Below are positions 17,553 to 25,873 of a DNA stretch of 64,000 bases, one piece after another; the stretch's first letter is position 1; each line of letters begins with the position of its first letter. Position numbers and translations under genes: made by a program. The notes below the pieces were generated by a model. It made no database searches. It saw only the letters and a list, made by a program, of their open reading frames with translations, and was not told where the DNA came from. This DNA comes from Rhodococcus jostii RHA1 (GTDB taxonomy: Bacteria; Actinomycetota; Actinomycetes; Mycobacteriales; Mycobacteriaceae): contig NC_008268.1 in NCBI RefSeq assembly GCF_000014565.1, positions 3,720,001 through 3,784,000 on the forward strand, read 5' to 3'.

Positions 17553-18890
17553 CTAGCCCAGCCAGTCCAGAACCGCAGCGGCCGTCCACGACTGCTGCAT
17601 GCTGCCGAGGGGCTGACCGGTGAACGGTTCGTAGTATTCGGCGAAGCTGCCGTCGCTCGCCTGCCGCAGCCCCTCGGACCGCAGCAGGTGGGCGCGCTCG
17701 GCCCACCCGCGCCGGGCGAACGCCCAGGAGAACAGCCACGTCATCACCGGCCACACCGGACCACGCCAGTACTCGCGCGGACGGAAATCGCCCGACACCG
17801 GCGACGTCGACGGCGGCACGGCGTACCGGAGGTCGGGGTGGCCGCAGAATTTCGGCCCCTCGAACGTGCGGAGCAGGGCGCGTTCGGCGTCACGGCTCAG
17901 GCCGCCGCACAGCAGGGGCGAGAACATCGCGAGGGTTTCGGTGGAAATCCACCGGCCGCTACGCAGATCGAAATCGCGTGCCGCCCCGGACCGTTGGTCG
18001 GTGGTGGTGAGGACACCCTGCCGGAACCGGGCCGCCCACCCGTGCAGTTCCCGGACGTCGGAGTTCGGCATCGAGTGTTCCTCGCCGATGGTCGCGAGCA
18101 CCTCGCACGCCATCGAGAACACGGCACTGACGAACACGTCCTCCACCGCGAAGCTCATGGCGGTGGCCAGTTCCTCGTCGTCGTAGCGGACGGTCTTCAT
18201 CTCCTCGAGCAGCCACAGGTAGCGGTCGTATTCACCGTTGGACGGACGCTGTCCGGTGTCGGCGACGTGGGACAGATCCTCGCGCAGATACGTGGGTATC
18301 TCCCCGGCCACGACGTTGGCGTACGAGTGGTCCCAGCGCGGCGAGTTGTCCATGCCGGACTCCCAGCCGTGGTACAGCGCGATCCGGCCGTTGCCGTCGA
18401 GGTCGCGGGCGTTGGCCAGCCAGCGGTGCCAGCGCACGAGGTCGGGCCAGCGCCGGTCGAGGAACTCCTCGGCGACGGCGCGGGTGCTGCGGCCGTGCCT
18501 GCGCGAGTGGTCGAGGATGCGCTGCACCGCGATGGCGTGCACGGGCGGCTGGGTGATCCCCGACGTCTGTGTGCCGCTCGGCGCGTGCGCCGCGAGGGTC
18601 CCGCACTCCCAGCGCCCGGGGCCGGGGAAGTATCCGTCGACGCCGTTCGCGAACACGATGTGCGGGATCATCCCGTTCTTCCACTGCGCCGACAGCAGGG
18701 TGTCGAGTTCGACGACGGCCCGCTCCACGCTCAGGGGCGCCAATCCGACCGCGACGAACGCCGCGTCCCAACTCCACATGTGCGGGTACAGGCGCGGCGC
18801 GGCACTCGTCATCGTGCCGAGGTCGTTGCCGCGAAGCAGGTACGCGGCACGTGCCGCGAGCTGTGTGGGGGTGAATCCGCGGTCCGCCAT
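17553..18890 (-). CDS. ggh: Glucosylglycerate hydrolase (GH63-like)
   Basis: This 445-residue (alpha/alpha)6-barrel hydrolase has the N-terminal PHMWSWDAAFVAVGLA motif, GWESGMDNSPRWDHS in the middle and FAEYYEPFTGQPLGSMQQSW near the end. By position, Asp181 and Glu418 correspond to what I recall as the catalytic pair (Asp182/Glu419) of mycobacterial GgH, which is one residue longer. The enzyme hydrolyses glucosylglycerate (and mannosylglycerate), a solute accumulated under nitrogen limitation, and feeds recovery when nitrogen returns. ATG 18890 matches the family start. Its stop codon lies within the CTAG flanking the IS; before insertion it would have overlapped the monooxygenase stop. Confidence 0.85.
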   Translation of the reverse strand: MADRGFTPTQLAARAAYLLRGNDLGTMTSAAPRLYPHMWSWDAAFVAVGLAPLSVERAVVELDTLLSAQWKNGMIPHIVFANGVDGYFPGPGRWECGTLAAHAPSGTQTSGITQPPVHAIAVQRILDHSRRHGRSTRAVAEEFLDRRWPDLVRWHRWLANARDLDGNGRIALYHGWESGMDNSPRWDHSYANVVAGEIPTYLREDLSHVADTGQRPSNGEYDRYLWLLEEMKTVRYDDEELATAMSFAVEDVFVSAVFSMACEVLATIGEEHSMPNSDVRELHGWAARFRQGVLTTTDQRSGAARDFDLRSGRWISTETLAMFSPLLCGGLSRDAERALLRTFEGPKFCGHPDLRYAVPPSTSPVSGDFRPREYWRGPVWPVMTWLFSWAFARRGWAERAHLLRSEGLRQASDGSFAEYYEPFTGQPLGSMQQSWTAAAVLDWLG

Positions 18891-18936
18891 TGCACCATTC
18901 TGCTGCGGGTCGGCCCACATCGCTCGTCGGACGGGT

Positions 18937-19535
18937 TCAGCCCGCGAATCCGCACAGGGTCAAGGTCGGACGCGAGTTGCGCAGTGGCCGCAGTTCCGAC
19001 AGCCTGCGCAGCAGGGTCGACCCCCACAGGCCGCGGCCGAGGGGCAGTGTCACCTCGCGGGTGAACGCGAGGTCCGGCACCTGTCCGGGCAGGTCCGCCG
19101 CGTCGCCGGCGGAGAGGTGGAACGGCATCGGCGGGACGGTGTAGTCGCCGTGAATCCGCATTCCCTTCTGCGTCCTGCGGCTGAACCATTTCGGTACCGA
19201 GTCGAACATCATCCGGCCGCCGGGGAAACGCCGGGCGCAGTCCCCGATCAGGGACAGCGACTCGTCGGCGGGCAGATGCATCAGCAGGCCCTCCGCCGAG
19301 ACGAACACGGCCCGACCGGTGTCGACGTGGTCCATCCACGAGCGGTCCAGCGGACACGGCGAGTGTGGTGACGTGCGGCTCGTCCGGCAGCAGTTGCCTG
19401 CGCAGCGCGGCCACCTCGGGCAGGTCGATCGACACCCACCGGATGTCGGGGTCGCCGATCCGCCAGTAGCTGGTCTGCAATCCTTCAGCGAGGGCGACGA
19501 CCGTTCCGCCGGGGTGGTCGGCGAGAAACGCCCGT
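18937..19535 (-). pseudogene. Leucine carboxyl methyltransferase (TcmP/Ppm1-like) remnant
   Basis: Translation of this strand gives FLADHPGGTVVALAEGLQTS from about 19532, then YWRIGDPDIRWVSIDLPEVA, and in another frame LDRSWMDHVDTGRAVFVSAE through to the end at 18937. These are consecutive parts of the class I SAM methyltransferase of the LCM family. Loss of one base near 19350 breaks the frame between LAVSA and LDRSW. The first roughly 80 residues are missing, replaced by a permease fragment. It cannot make a working methyltransferase. Confidence 0.82.
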
Positions 19536-19763
19536 GATGCCGGCGATCGGGAACGAGATCAGCACGGCCGGGCCGGTGACGGAATGCGCGACCGAGCCGG
19601 CGAGTGAGAAGACGCCTGCGCCGATGATGCCGCCGACGCCGATCGCGGTGAGTTGCCACAGGCCGAGCGATTTGGTCAGACGCTCGTCGGGCGGAGTGTC
19701 GTCCTCGACCTCGGTGAGGGGTTTGCGGCGCAGCATTTGGGTGCGCAACTTGTCCATCGACAT
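19530..19763 (-). pseudogene. Amino-acid permease (APC) 5' fragment
   Basis: ATG 19763 opens a frame whose first 76 residues are a normal APC permease N-terminus (PDERLTKSLGLWQLTAIGVG, then GIIGAGVFSLAG and GPAVLISFPIAGITG). The frame then runs into the methyltransferase remnant out of phase (VSRRPPRRNGRRPR) and ends at 19485. The remaining roughly 400 residues and most membrane helices are missing. The break at about 19530-19537 is a deletion or recombination junction. Confidence 0.82.
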
Positions 19764-19875
19764 TGCCGGGCTCCGCTTCCCAGTGGGGTGAGATGCGGTA
19801 TCTCACTCAATCACCTTTCGGGGCCCGCGTGGGCGAGGAACACGGTACCGGGTGGCCGCCATCACCCTTGCGAGA

Positions 19876-19896
19876 ATACGGTAGGGGGGTATGGTA
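19876..19896 (+). promoter_or_regulatory. CsoR-type copper operator and copZ promoter
   Basis: The site ATACGGTAGGGGGGTATGGTA has the G-run flanked by A/T pseudo-palindromic arms that CsoR repressors bind (TA-GGGGGG-TA type). It lies 43 bases ahead of the copZ start, in a promoter position, and a CsoR gene is the fourth gene of the operon. Copper binding to CsoR would release it and induce the cluster. Confidence 0.75.
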
Positions 19897-19938
19897 GTTC
19901 TCAGAGACGACATCGACACCCCGAAGAGAGGCAGACTC

Positions 19939-20145
19939 GTGAGCACCTCGAGCGTCACCGTCAGCGGCATGACCTGCAACCACTGCGTGTCCTCGGTCAC
20001 CGAGGAGATCAGCGCACTTCCCGGCGTCACCAACGTCAACGTCGATCTGGCCACCGGCAAGGTCGTCATCGACAGCACCACCGACCTCGATCCGAGTGCT
20101 GTCGCGGGCGCTGTCGAAGAAGCCGGATATTCCGTCGCCGGCTGA
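19939..20145 (+). CDS. copZ: Copper chaperone CopZ (HMA domain)
   Basis: This 68-residue protein is a single heavy-metal-associated domain with the copper-binding motif MTCNHC at residues 11-16 and the usual [11 protein letters not shown] helix and GYSVAG end. It should carry Cu(I) in the cytoplasm to the CopA ATPase. GTG 19939 is used because it follows an AGAGAGG ribosome site and gives the standard CopZ length; the ATG at 19891 lies inside the operator. The stop codon falls inside the first unit of a 27-bp tandem repeat. Confidence 0.92.
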   Translation: MSTSSVTVSGMTCNHCVSSVTEEISALPGVTNVNVDLATGKVVIDSTTDLDPSAVAGAVEEAGYSVAG

Positions 20146-20244
20146 GCCGGCAACTCCGACGCGGCCGGCTGAGCCGGCAACTCCGACGCGGCCGGCGAAG
20201 CCGGCGACTCCAACGCGACCGGCTGAGCCGGCGACTCCACCACA
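20137..20244 (+). repeat. Four tandem 27-bp repeats with GCCGGC hairpins
   Basis: Four back-to-back 27-base units (starting 20137, 20164, 20191, 20218) are present; the first two are identical and the last two diverge slightly. Each contains GCCGGCTGAGCCGGC or a close variant, a perfect 6-bp stem around TGA. The first unit overlaps the copZ stop. The array ends just before the AGGAG of the next gene. It can form serial hairpins in the mRNA between copZ and the downstream genes. Confidence 0.9.
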
Positions 20245-20255
20245 GGAGACCCATC

Positions 20256-21161
20256 ATGAACGCAACCGGCAAGTTCGCCGGATTCACCGTCGGCCTCGTC
20301 GTGATCTTCGGCGCCGCGCTCGCACTCGGGTCGGTTGCCGGCCCGGACGTGGCCGAGCCCGCCGCGCACACGGCCGAGGACGACGGGCACGGAGCGGGAG
20401 GACACGACGCGGGTGGCCACGACACCGCCGCCGACCCGACCCCGGGCGGACTGACGCCCACTGCGGACGGCTACACCCTCGAACTCGCATCCGACCAGGT
20501 CACCGCCGGTGCCGCGGTCCCGGTGCAGTTCCGGATCACGAACCCCTCGGGGGTACCCGTGACGGACTACACCGTCGAGCACGAGAAACTGCTGCACCTG
20601 ATCGTCGTCCGCCGGGACCTCGCCGGATTCCAGCACGTGCACCCGACGCTCGACGCTGCCGGAACGTGGAGCGTCCCCCTCGACCTCACCCGCGGCGGCG
20701 ACTATCGCGTGTCCGCGGACTTCACCACGGCGGGCGGCGAAGGCGTCACCCTGGGCACGGACCTGCGCGTCGCGGGCACCTACGACCCGCAGCAACTGCC
20801 GGCTCCCGCAGCGACCGCCACCGTGGACGGGTACACCGTCACGCTCGACGGCGCGCTGCGACCGGGAGAGACGTCGAACGTGACCCTCTCGGTGAGCCGC
20901 GACGGGCAGCCCGTCACCGATCTGCAGCCCTACCTCGGCGCATACGGTCACCTGGTGGCGCTGCGCACCACCGACCTCGGATACCTGCACGTGCACCCGG
21001 ACGGACACCCAGGCGACGGCGTCACCGCGGCGGGCCCGGGGATCGACTTCGCCGTCACCGCACCCAGCGCGGGCGACTACCGGCTGTTCCTGGACTTCCA
21101 GCACGCCGGCGCCGTCCACACCGCGGAGTTCACCGCCTCCGCCGGACCGGAGGAGAAGTGA
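20256..21161 (+). CDS. Membrane-anchored or secreted His-rich protein of the copper operon
   Basis: This 301-residue protein has an N-terminal membrane helix (residues about 8-28) that could be an uncleaved signal. A His/Asp/Gly-rich linker follows ([15 protein letters not shown], residues about 45-60), then two beta-rich repeats. Each repeat carries a similar motif: FQHVHPTLD near residue 130 and [11 protein letters not shown] near residue 245. The paired HVHP motifs and His-rich linker suggest extracytoplasmic copper binding, an inference from composition and operon position. AGGAG at 20244-20248 precedes ATG 20256. The stop overlaps the CopA start (TGATG). Confidence 0.75.
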   Translation: MNATGKFAGFTVGLVVIFGAALALGSVAGPDVAEPAAHTAEDDGHGAGGHDAGGHDTAADPTPGGLTPTADGYTLELASDQVTAGAAVPVQFRITNPSGVPVTDYTVEHEKLLHLIVVRRDLAGFQHVHPTLDAAGTWSVPLDLTRGGDYRVSADFTTAGGEGVTLGTDLRVAGTYDPQQLPAPAATATVDGYTVTLDGALRPGETSNVTLSVSRDGQPVTDLQPYLGAYGHLVALRTTDLGYLHVHPDGHPGDGVTAAGPGIDFAVTAPSAGDYRLFLDFQHAGAVHTAEFTASAGPEEK

Positions 21162-23431
21162 TGACCCGCGGGACCGACATCGCGGCACCGCCCGATTCCC
21201 AGATCGAACTGGCCATCGGCGGAATGACCTGCGCGTCGTGCGCCAACCGCATCGAGCGCAAGCTGAACAAACTGGACGGCGTCACCGCGACCGTCAACTA
21301 CGCGACGGAGAAGGCCCGCGTCCATTACGACGCCGCCGACGTCTCGCCCGAAGACCTCGTCGCCACGGTCGAGCAGGCCGGGTACACGGCGCGACTGCCC
21401 GAGGTGAAGCCCCCGGCCCCGGAGGAAGAGGACCCGGCGGCGGAACTGCGGCAGCGGCTGCTCGCGTCGGCGGTGCTGACGGTCCCCGTCATCGCGATGG
21501 CGATGATCCCGGCGCTGCAGTTCACCAACTGGCAGTGGCTCTCGCTCACCCTCGCGGCCCCGGTCGTGGTCTGGGGTGCGTGGCCGTTCCACAAGGCCGC
21601 CTGGACGAACCTGCGGCACGGCACCGCGACCATGGACACCCTGGTGTCGATGGGCACACTGGCCGCGTTCGGTTGGTCGCTGTACGCACTGTTCTGGGGC
21701 ACCGCCGGCATGCCGGGGATGACGCACCCGTTCGAGCTCACGATCGCGCGGGTCGACGGCACCGGCAACATCTATCTGGAGGCCGCGGCCGGCGTCACCA
21801 CGTTCATCCTCGCCGGCCGCTTCTTCGAGGCCCGCGCCAAACGGCGGGCGGGAGCGGCGCTGCGGGCGCTGCTCGAACTGGGCGCCAAGGAAGTGTCGGT
21901 GCTGCGTGATGGCACCGAACAGCTGATCGGCATCGACCAGCTCGACGTCGGCGACCTCTTCGTGGTCCGTCCCGGCGAGAAGATCGCCACCGACGGCGTC
22001 GTCGTCGAAGGTTCGTCGGCGGTGGACGCGTCGATGCTGACCGGTGAATCCGTGCCGGTCGAGGTGTCGCCGGACTCCCAGGTGGCGGGTGCGACGGTCA
22101 ACGTCGGCGGCCGAATCGTGGTTCGCGCCAGCCGGATCGGAGCCGACACGCAGCTCGCGCAGATGGCGTGGATGGTCGAGGACGCGCAGACCGGCAAGGC
22201 CGAGGTGCAACGCCTGGCCGACCGGATCTCCGGCATCTTCGTCCCGATCGTGATCGCGTTGTCGGTCGCGACCCTCGGTTTCTGGATCGGCACCGGCGGT
22301 TCGATCGCCGCCGCGTTCACCGCAGCGGTCGCCGTCCTGATCATCGCGTGCCCGTGTGCGCTCGGACTCGCCACCCCGACCGCCCTCATGGTGGGCACGG
22401 GACGCGGGGCCCAGCTGGGCATCCTGATCAAGGGACCCGAGGTTCTGGAATCGACGCGGCGGGTCGACACCGTGGTGGTCGACAAGACCGGAACCGTCAC
22501 CACCGGCACGATGTCGCTGCACGACGTGGTCGCCGCGGACGGTCAGGACGAGGAGCAGGTGCTCCGGTACGCCGGCGCGCTCGAGGACGCGTCCGAGCAC
22601 CCCATCGCGCGGGCGATCACCCGCGGCGCGAAGGAGCGGCTGACGACGCTCCCCGCAGTAGAACAGTTCACCAACATCGCCGGTCTCGGCGTCCAGGGCA
22701 TGATCGACGGACACGCGGTGGTCATCGGCCGCGCGAAACTGCTCCGCGACTGGTCGCTGCAGCTCACCACGGAACTCCAGCGCGTCGCCGACGCGGCGGA
22801 ATCGGAGGGCAAGACCGCCGTCGGGATCGGCTGGGACGGAAAGGCGCGCGGCGTGCTCGTGGTCGCCGACACCGTGAAGCCGACGTCACGCGAGGCGGTG
22901 GCGCAGTTCCGCGAACTGGGCCTCACCCCGATCATGCTCACCGGCGACAACACTTCCGCGGCCCGGGCCATCGCCGCCCAGGTCGGCATCGGCGAAGTCG
23001 TCGCGGAGGTACTGCCCCAGGACAAGGTCGACGTGATCAAGCGTCTGCAGGCCGACGGCAAGGTGGTCGCGATGGTCGGCGACGGGGTCAATGACGCCGC
23101 CGCCCTCGCACAGGCCGACCTCGGTCTCGCCATGGGAACCGGGACGGACGTGGCCATCGAGGCCAGCGACCTCACGCTGGTACGCGGCGACCTCCGGGCC
23201 GCGGCCGACGCGATCCGGTTGTCGCGCAGGACGTTGAGCACGATCAAGGGCAACCTGTTCTGGGCCTTCGCCTACAACGTCGCGGCGTTGCCGCTGGCCG
23301 CGGCGGGCCTGCTCAACCCCATGTTGGCGGGTGCCGCCATGGCATTCTCATCGGTGTTCGTCGTGAGCAACAGCCTGCGACTGCGCCGCTTCCAGCCCCT
23401 GACCACTCCCACCCGAGGGGAACACTCATGA
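21161..23431 (+). CDS. copA: Copper-exporting P1B-type ATPase CopA
   Basis: This 756-residue P1B-1 ATPase has one N-terminal metal-binding domain (MTCASC near residue 24) and eight predicted membrane helices. The transport motif ACPCALG lies near residue 397, the actuator motif LTGES near 292, the phosphorylation motif DKTGT near 441, the SEHPIA nucleotide-binding motif near 478 and GDGVND near 640. It pumps Cu(I) out of the cytoplasm using ATP and receives copper from CopZ. Its start overlaps the upstream stop and its own stop overlaps csoR (ATGA), so it is in the middle of a coupled operon. Confidence 0.95.
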   Translation: MTRGTDIAAPPDSQIELAIGGMTCASCANRIERKLNKLDGVTATVNYATEKARVHYDAADVSPEDLVATVEQAGYTARLPEVKPPAPEEEDPAAELRQRLLASAVLTVPVIAMAMIPALQFTNWQWLSLTLAAPVVVWGAWPFHKAAWTNLRHGTATMDTLVSMGTLAAFGWSLYALFWGTAGMPGMTHPFELTIARVDGTGNIYLEAAAGVTTFILAGRFFEARAKRRAGAALRALLELGAKEVSVLRDGTEQLIGIDQLDVGDLFVVRPGEKIATDGVVVEGSSAVDASMLTGESVPVEVSPDSQVAGATVNVGGRIVVRASRIGADTQLAQMAWMVEDAQTGKAEVQRLADRISGIFVPIVIALSVATLGFWIGTGGSIAAAFTAAVAVLIIACPCALGLATPTALMVGTGRGAQLGILIKGPEVLESTRRVDTVVVDKTGTVTTGTMSLHDVVAADGQDEEQVLRYAGALEDASEHPIARAITRGAKERLTTLPAVEQFTNIAGLGVQGMIDGHAVVIGRAKLLRDWSLQLTTELQRVADAAESEGKTAVGIGWDGKARGVLVVADTVKPTSREAVAQFRELGLTPIMLTGDNTSAARAIAAQVGIGEVVAEVLPQDKVDVIKRLQADGKVVAMVGDGVNDAAALAQADLGLAMGTGTDVAIEASDLTLVRGDLRAAADAIRLSRRTLSTIKGNLFWAFAYNVAALPLAAAGLLNPMLAGAAMAFSSVFVVSNSLRLRRFQPLTTPTRGEHS

Positions 23432-23757
23432 CCGAGCAACCGACCACCACCGACCACGCTGACGAGCACACCACCGGCCACGGGTACATCAGCGCCAAGG
23501 ACGACTACCTGAAGCGCCTGCGCCGCATCGAGGGCCAGGCGCGGGGTCTGCAGCGGATGGTCGAGGACGAGAAGTACTGCATCGACATCCTCACCCAGGT
23601 CTCCGCGATGACCAAGGCGCTGCAGGCCGTGGCGCTGGGTCTGCTCGAAGACCACATCAGCCACTGCGTCGTCGACGCCGCCGTCGCGGGCGGCACCGAG
23701 GCCGACGCGAAGATCAAGGAAGCCACCGACGCCATCGCACGACTGGTGCGTTCCTGA
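23428..23757 (+). CDS. csoR: Copper-sensing repressor CsoR
   Basis: This 109-residue all-helical repressor has the CsoR copper ligands Cys51, His76 and Cys80, with the same 25- and 4-residue spacing as the founding member. An extra His-rich N-terminal extension ([13 protein letters not shown]) precedes the [13 protein letters not shown] helix that marks the family. Apo-CsoR binds G-run operators like the one at 19876-19896, and Cu(I) releases it. It overlaps the copA stop by 4 nt, so the repressor is expressed from the operon it controls. Confidence 0.95.
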   Translation: MTEQPTTTDHADEHTTGHGYISAKDDYLKRLRRIEGQARGLQRMVEDEKYCIDILTQVSAMTKALQAVALGLLEDHISHCVVDAAVAGGTEADAKIKEATDAIARLVRS

Positions 23758-23794
23758 AAACCTGACCACGAGAGCAGCTTCCGAGGGAGCAGGC

Positions 23795-25873
23795 ATGTCT
23801 CACGATCATCAGCAGCAGGAAGTGGAACAGGTCCGGGACACCGGGCACGCCGGGCACGGTGAGCACGCGGATCGGCATGCCGGTCACGGTGCGCAAGGTG
23901 AGGTGTTCCGGCAGAAATTCTGGATCAGTCTCGCGCTGTCGGTGCCGGTGGTGGTGTTCAGCCACATGTTCGCCGACCTCCTCGGCTACACCGTCCCCGA
24001 CTTCCCCGGTGCGTCGTGGATTCCGCCGGTGGTCGGCACCGCCATCTTCTTCTACGGCGGCGCGCCGTTCCTCACCGGCGCGTGGGGTGAGCTGAAATCG
24101 CGGCGGCCCGGCATGATGCTGCTGATCGGCATGGCGATCACGGTTGCGTTCCTCGCGTCGTGGGTGACGACCCTGCAGATCGGCGGGTTCAACCTCGACT
24201 TCTGGTGGGAGCTGGCGCTTCTCATCGTCATCATGCTCCTCGGACACTGGCTGGAGATGCGGGCGCTGGGGTCGGCGTCCGGTGCCCTCGACGCGCTCGC
24301 CGCCCTGCTGCCGGACACCGCCGACAGGGTCACCGACGACGGCATCACCGAGGTGCCCGTCTCCGAACTCGCCACCGGCGACCTCGTGCTGGTGCGGGCC
24401 GGTGGCCGCATCCCGGCCGACGGCACCGTCGAGGACGGCCGCGCGGAGGTCGACGAATCGATGATCACCGGCGAATCCAACCCTGTCCCACGGTCGGTCG
24501 GCGACACCGTGGTGGCCGGCACGGTCGCCACCGACAGCGCGCTGCGGATCCAGGTGGGCGCGGTGGGGGAGGACACCGCCCTCGCCGGGATCCAGCGACT
24601 GGTCGCCGACGCGCAGTCGTCCTCGTCCCGGGCGCAGGCCCTCGCCGACCGCGCCGCGGCATTCCTGTTCTACTTCGCCTCGATTGCAGGGCTTCTCACG
24701 TTCGTGGTGTGGTCGCTGCTCGGCAACGTGGACGAGGCCGTGGTGCGGACCGTCACCGTTCTGGTGATCGCCTGCCCGCACGCACTCGGCCTGGCGATAC
24801 CGCTCGTGATCGCCATCTCCACCGAACGCGCCGCGAAGGCCGGTGTCCTGGTGAAGGACCGGCTGGCGCTCGAACGCATGCGCAACGTCGACGTCGTCCT
24901 GTTCGACAAGACCGGCACCCTCACCCAGGGCAGACACGTCGTCACCGGCGTCGTCACCACCGCGGGTGTCACCGAGGCCGAACTGCTCGCGCTTGCCGGC
25001 GCCGTGGAGGCCGACAGCGAGCACCCGGTCGCCCGGGCCATCGTCGCCGAGGCCGGCGCGAATGTGCCCGGGGACGAGCGGCGAACCGCGTCCGACTTCC
25101 GGTCACTGCCCGGACGGGGGGTGCGCGCGAACGTCGACGGCACACCCGTCGAGGTCGGGGGTCCGGCGATGCTCACCGAACTGAACGTCACTGTTCCCGA
25201 CGACGTTGCCGCGCAGACGACACGGTGGGTCGAACGCGGCGCCTCGGTCCTGCACGTGGTCCGCGACGGGCGGGTGCTCGGGGCGCTGGCGCTCGAGGAC
25301 GCCGTCCGCGAGGAGTCGAGGCAGGCGATCGACGCCCTGCACGCGCGCGGCGTGAAGGTCGCGATGATCACCGGAGACGCCCGTCAGGTGGCCGACGCCG
25401 TCGCCGCCGACCTCGGGATCGACGAAGCGTTCGCCGACGTGCTGCCGGAGAACAAGGACGCCGAGGTCGCCGCACTCCAGGCACGCGGTCACCGCGTCGC
25501 GATGGTCGGCGACGGCGTCAACGACGCGCCCGCACTCGCCCGCGCCGACGTCGGCGTCGCGATCGGCGCCGGCACCGACGTCGCCATCGAATCGGCGGGT
25601 GTCGTCCTCGCCGCCGACGACCCCCGCGCCGTGCTCTCGATCATCGACCTGTCGCAGGCCAGCTACCGCAAGATGTGGCAGAACCTGGTGTGGGCCACCG
25701 GATACAACGTCATCGCCGTCCCCCTGGCCGCCGGGGTCCTCGCGTTCGCCGGGGTCGCGATCTCACCCGCGGTCGCGGCGATCCTGATGTCCGTCTCCAC
25801 CATCGTCGTCGCCCTCAACGCGCAGCTGCTGCGCCGACTCGATCTGGATCCGGAACGGCTGGCGCGGAAGTGA
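23795..25873 (+). CDS. copB: CopB-like P1B-type ATPase (CPH motif)
   Basis: This 692-residue P-type ATPase lacks a CxxC metal-binding domain and instead has a His-rich cytoplasmic N-terminus (HAGHGEHADRHAGHG). The transport motif is ACPHALG near residue 327, which defines the P1B-3 (CopB) group linked to copper or silver export. Phosphorylation DKTGT lies near residue 371, MITGES near 222 and GDGVNDAPALA near 571. It follows csoR by 37 bases with its own ribosome site and is probably co-transcribed. Its 3' end overlaps the convergent monooxygenase gene by 59 bases. Confidence 0.92.
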   Translation: MSHDHQQQEVEQVRDTGHAGHGEHADRHAGHGAQGEVFRQKFWISLALSVPVVVFSHMFADLLGYTVPDFPGASWIPPVVGTAIFFYGGAPFLTGAWGELKSRRPGMMLLIGMAITVAFLASWVTTLQIGGFNLDFWWELALLIVIMLLGHWLEMRALGSASGALDALAALLPDTADRVTDDGITEVPVSELATGDLVLVRAGGRIPADGTVEDGRAEVDESMITGESNPVPRSVGDTVVAGTVATDSALRIQVGAVGEDTALAGIQRLVADAQSSSSRAQALADRAAAFLFYFASIAGLLTFVVWSLLGNVDEAVVRTVTVLVIACPHALGLAIPLVIAISTERAAKAGVLVKDRLALERMRNVDVVLFDKTGTLTQGRHVVTGVVTTAGVTEAELLALAGAVEADSEHPVARAIVAEAGANVPGDERRTASDFRSLPGRGVRANVDGTPVEVGGPAMLTELNVTVPDDVAAQTTRWVERGASVLHVVRDGRVLGALALEDAVREESRQAIDALHARGVKVAMITGDARQVADAVAADLGIDEAFADVLPENKDAEVAALQARGHRVAMVGDGVNDAPALARADVGVAIGAGTDVAIESAGVVLAADDPRAVLSIIDLSQASYRKMWQNLVWATGYNVIAVPLAAGVLAFAGVAISPAVAAILMSVSTIVVALNAQLLRRLDLDPERLARK

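Noticed and set aside
20137..20244. CRISPR-like array.
   Set aside because: The units are contiguous 27-base repeats without unique spacers and there are no cas genes.
19653..20255. Long plus-strand frame running from 19653 into the His-rich copper protein.
   Set aside because: The segment before 20256 is antisense to the permease remnant and passes through copZ in the wrong frame. ATG 20256 has AGGAG and a proper membrane segment.
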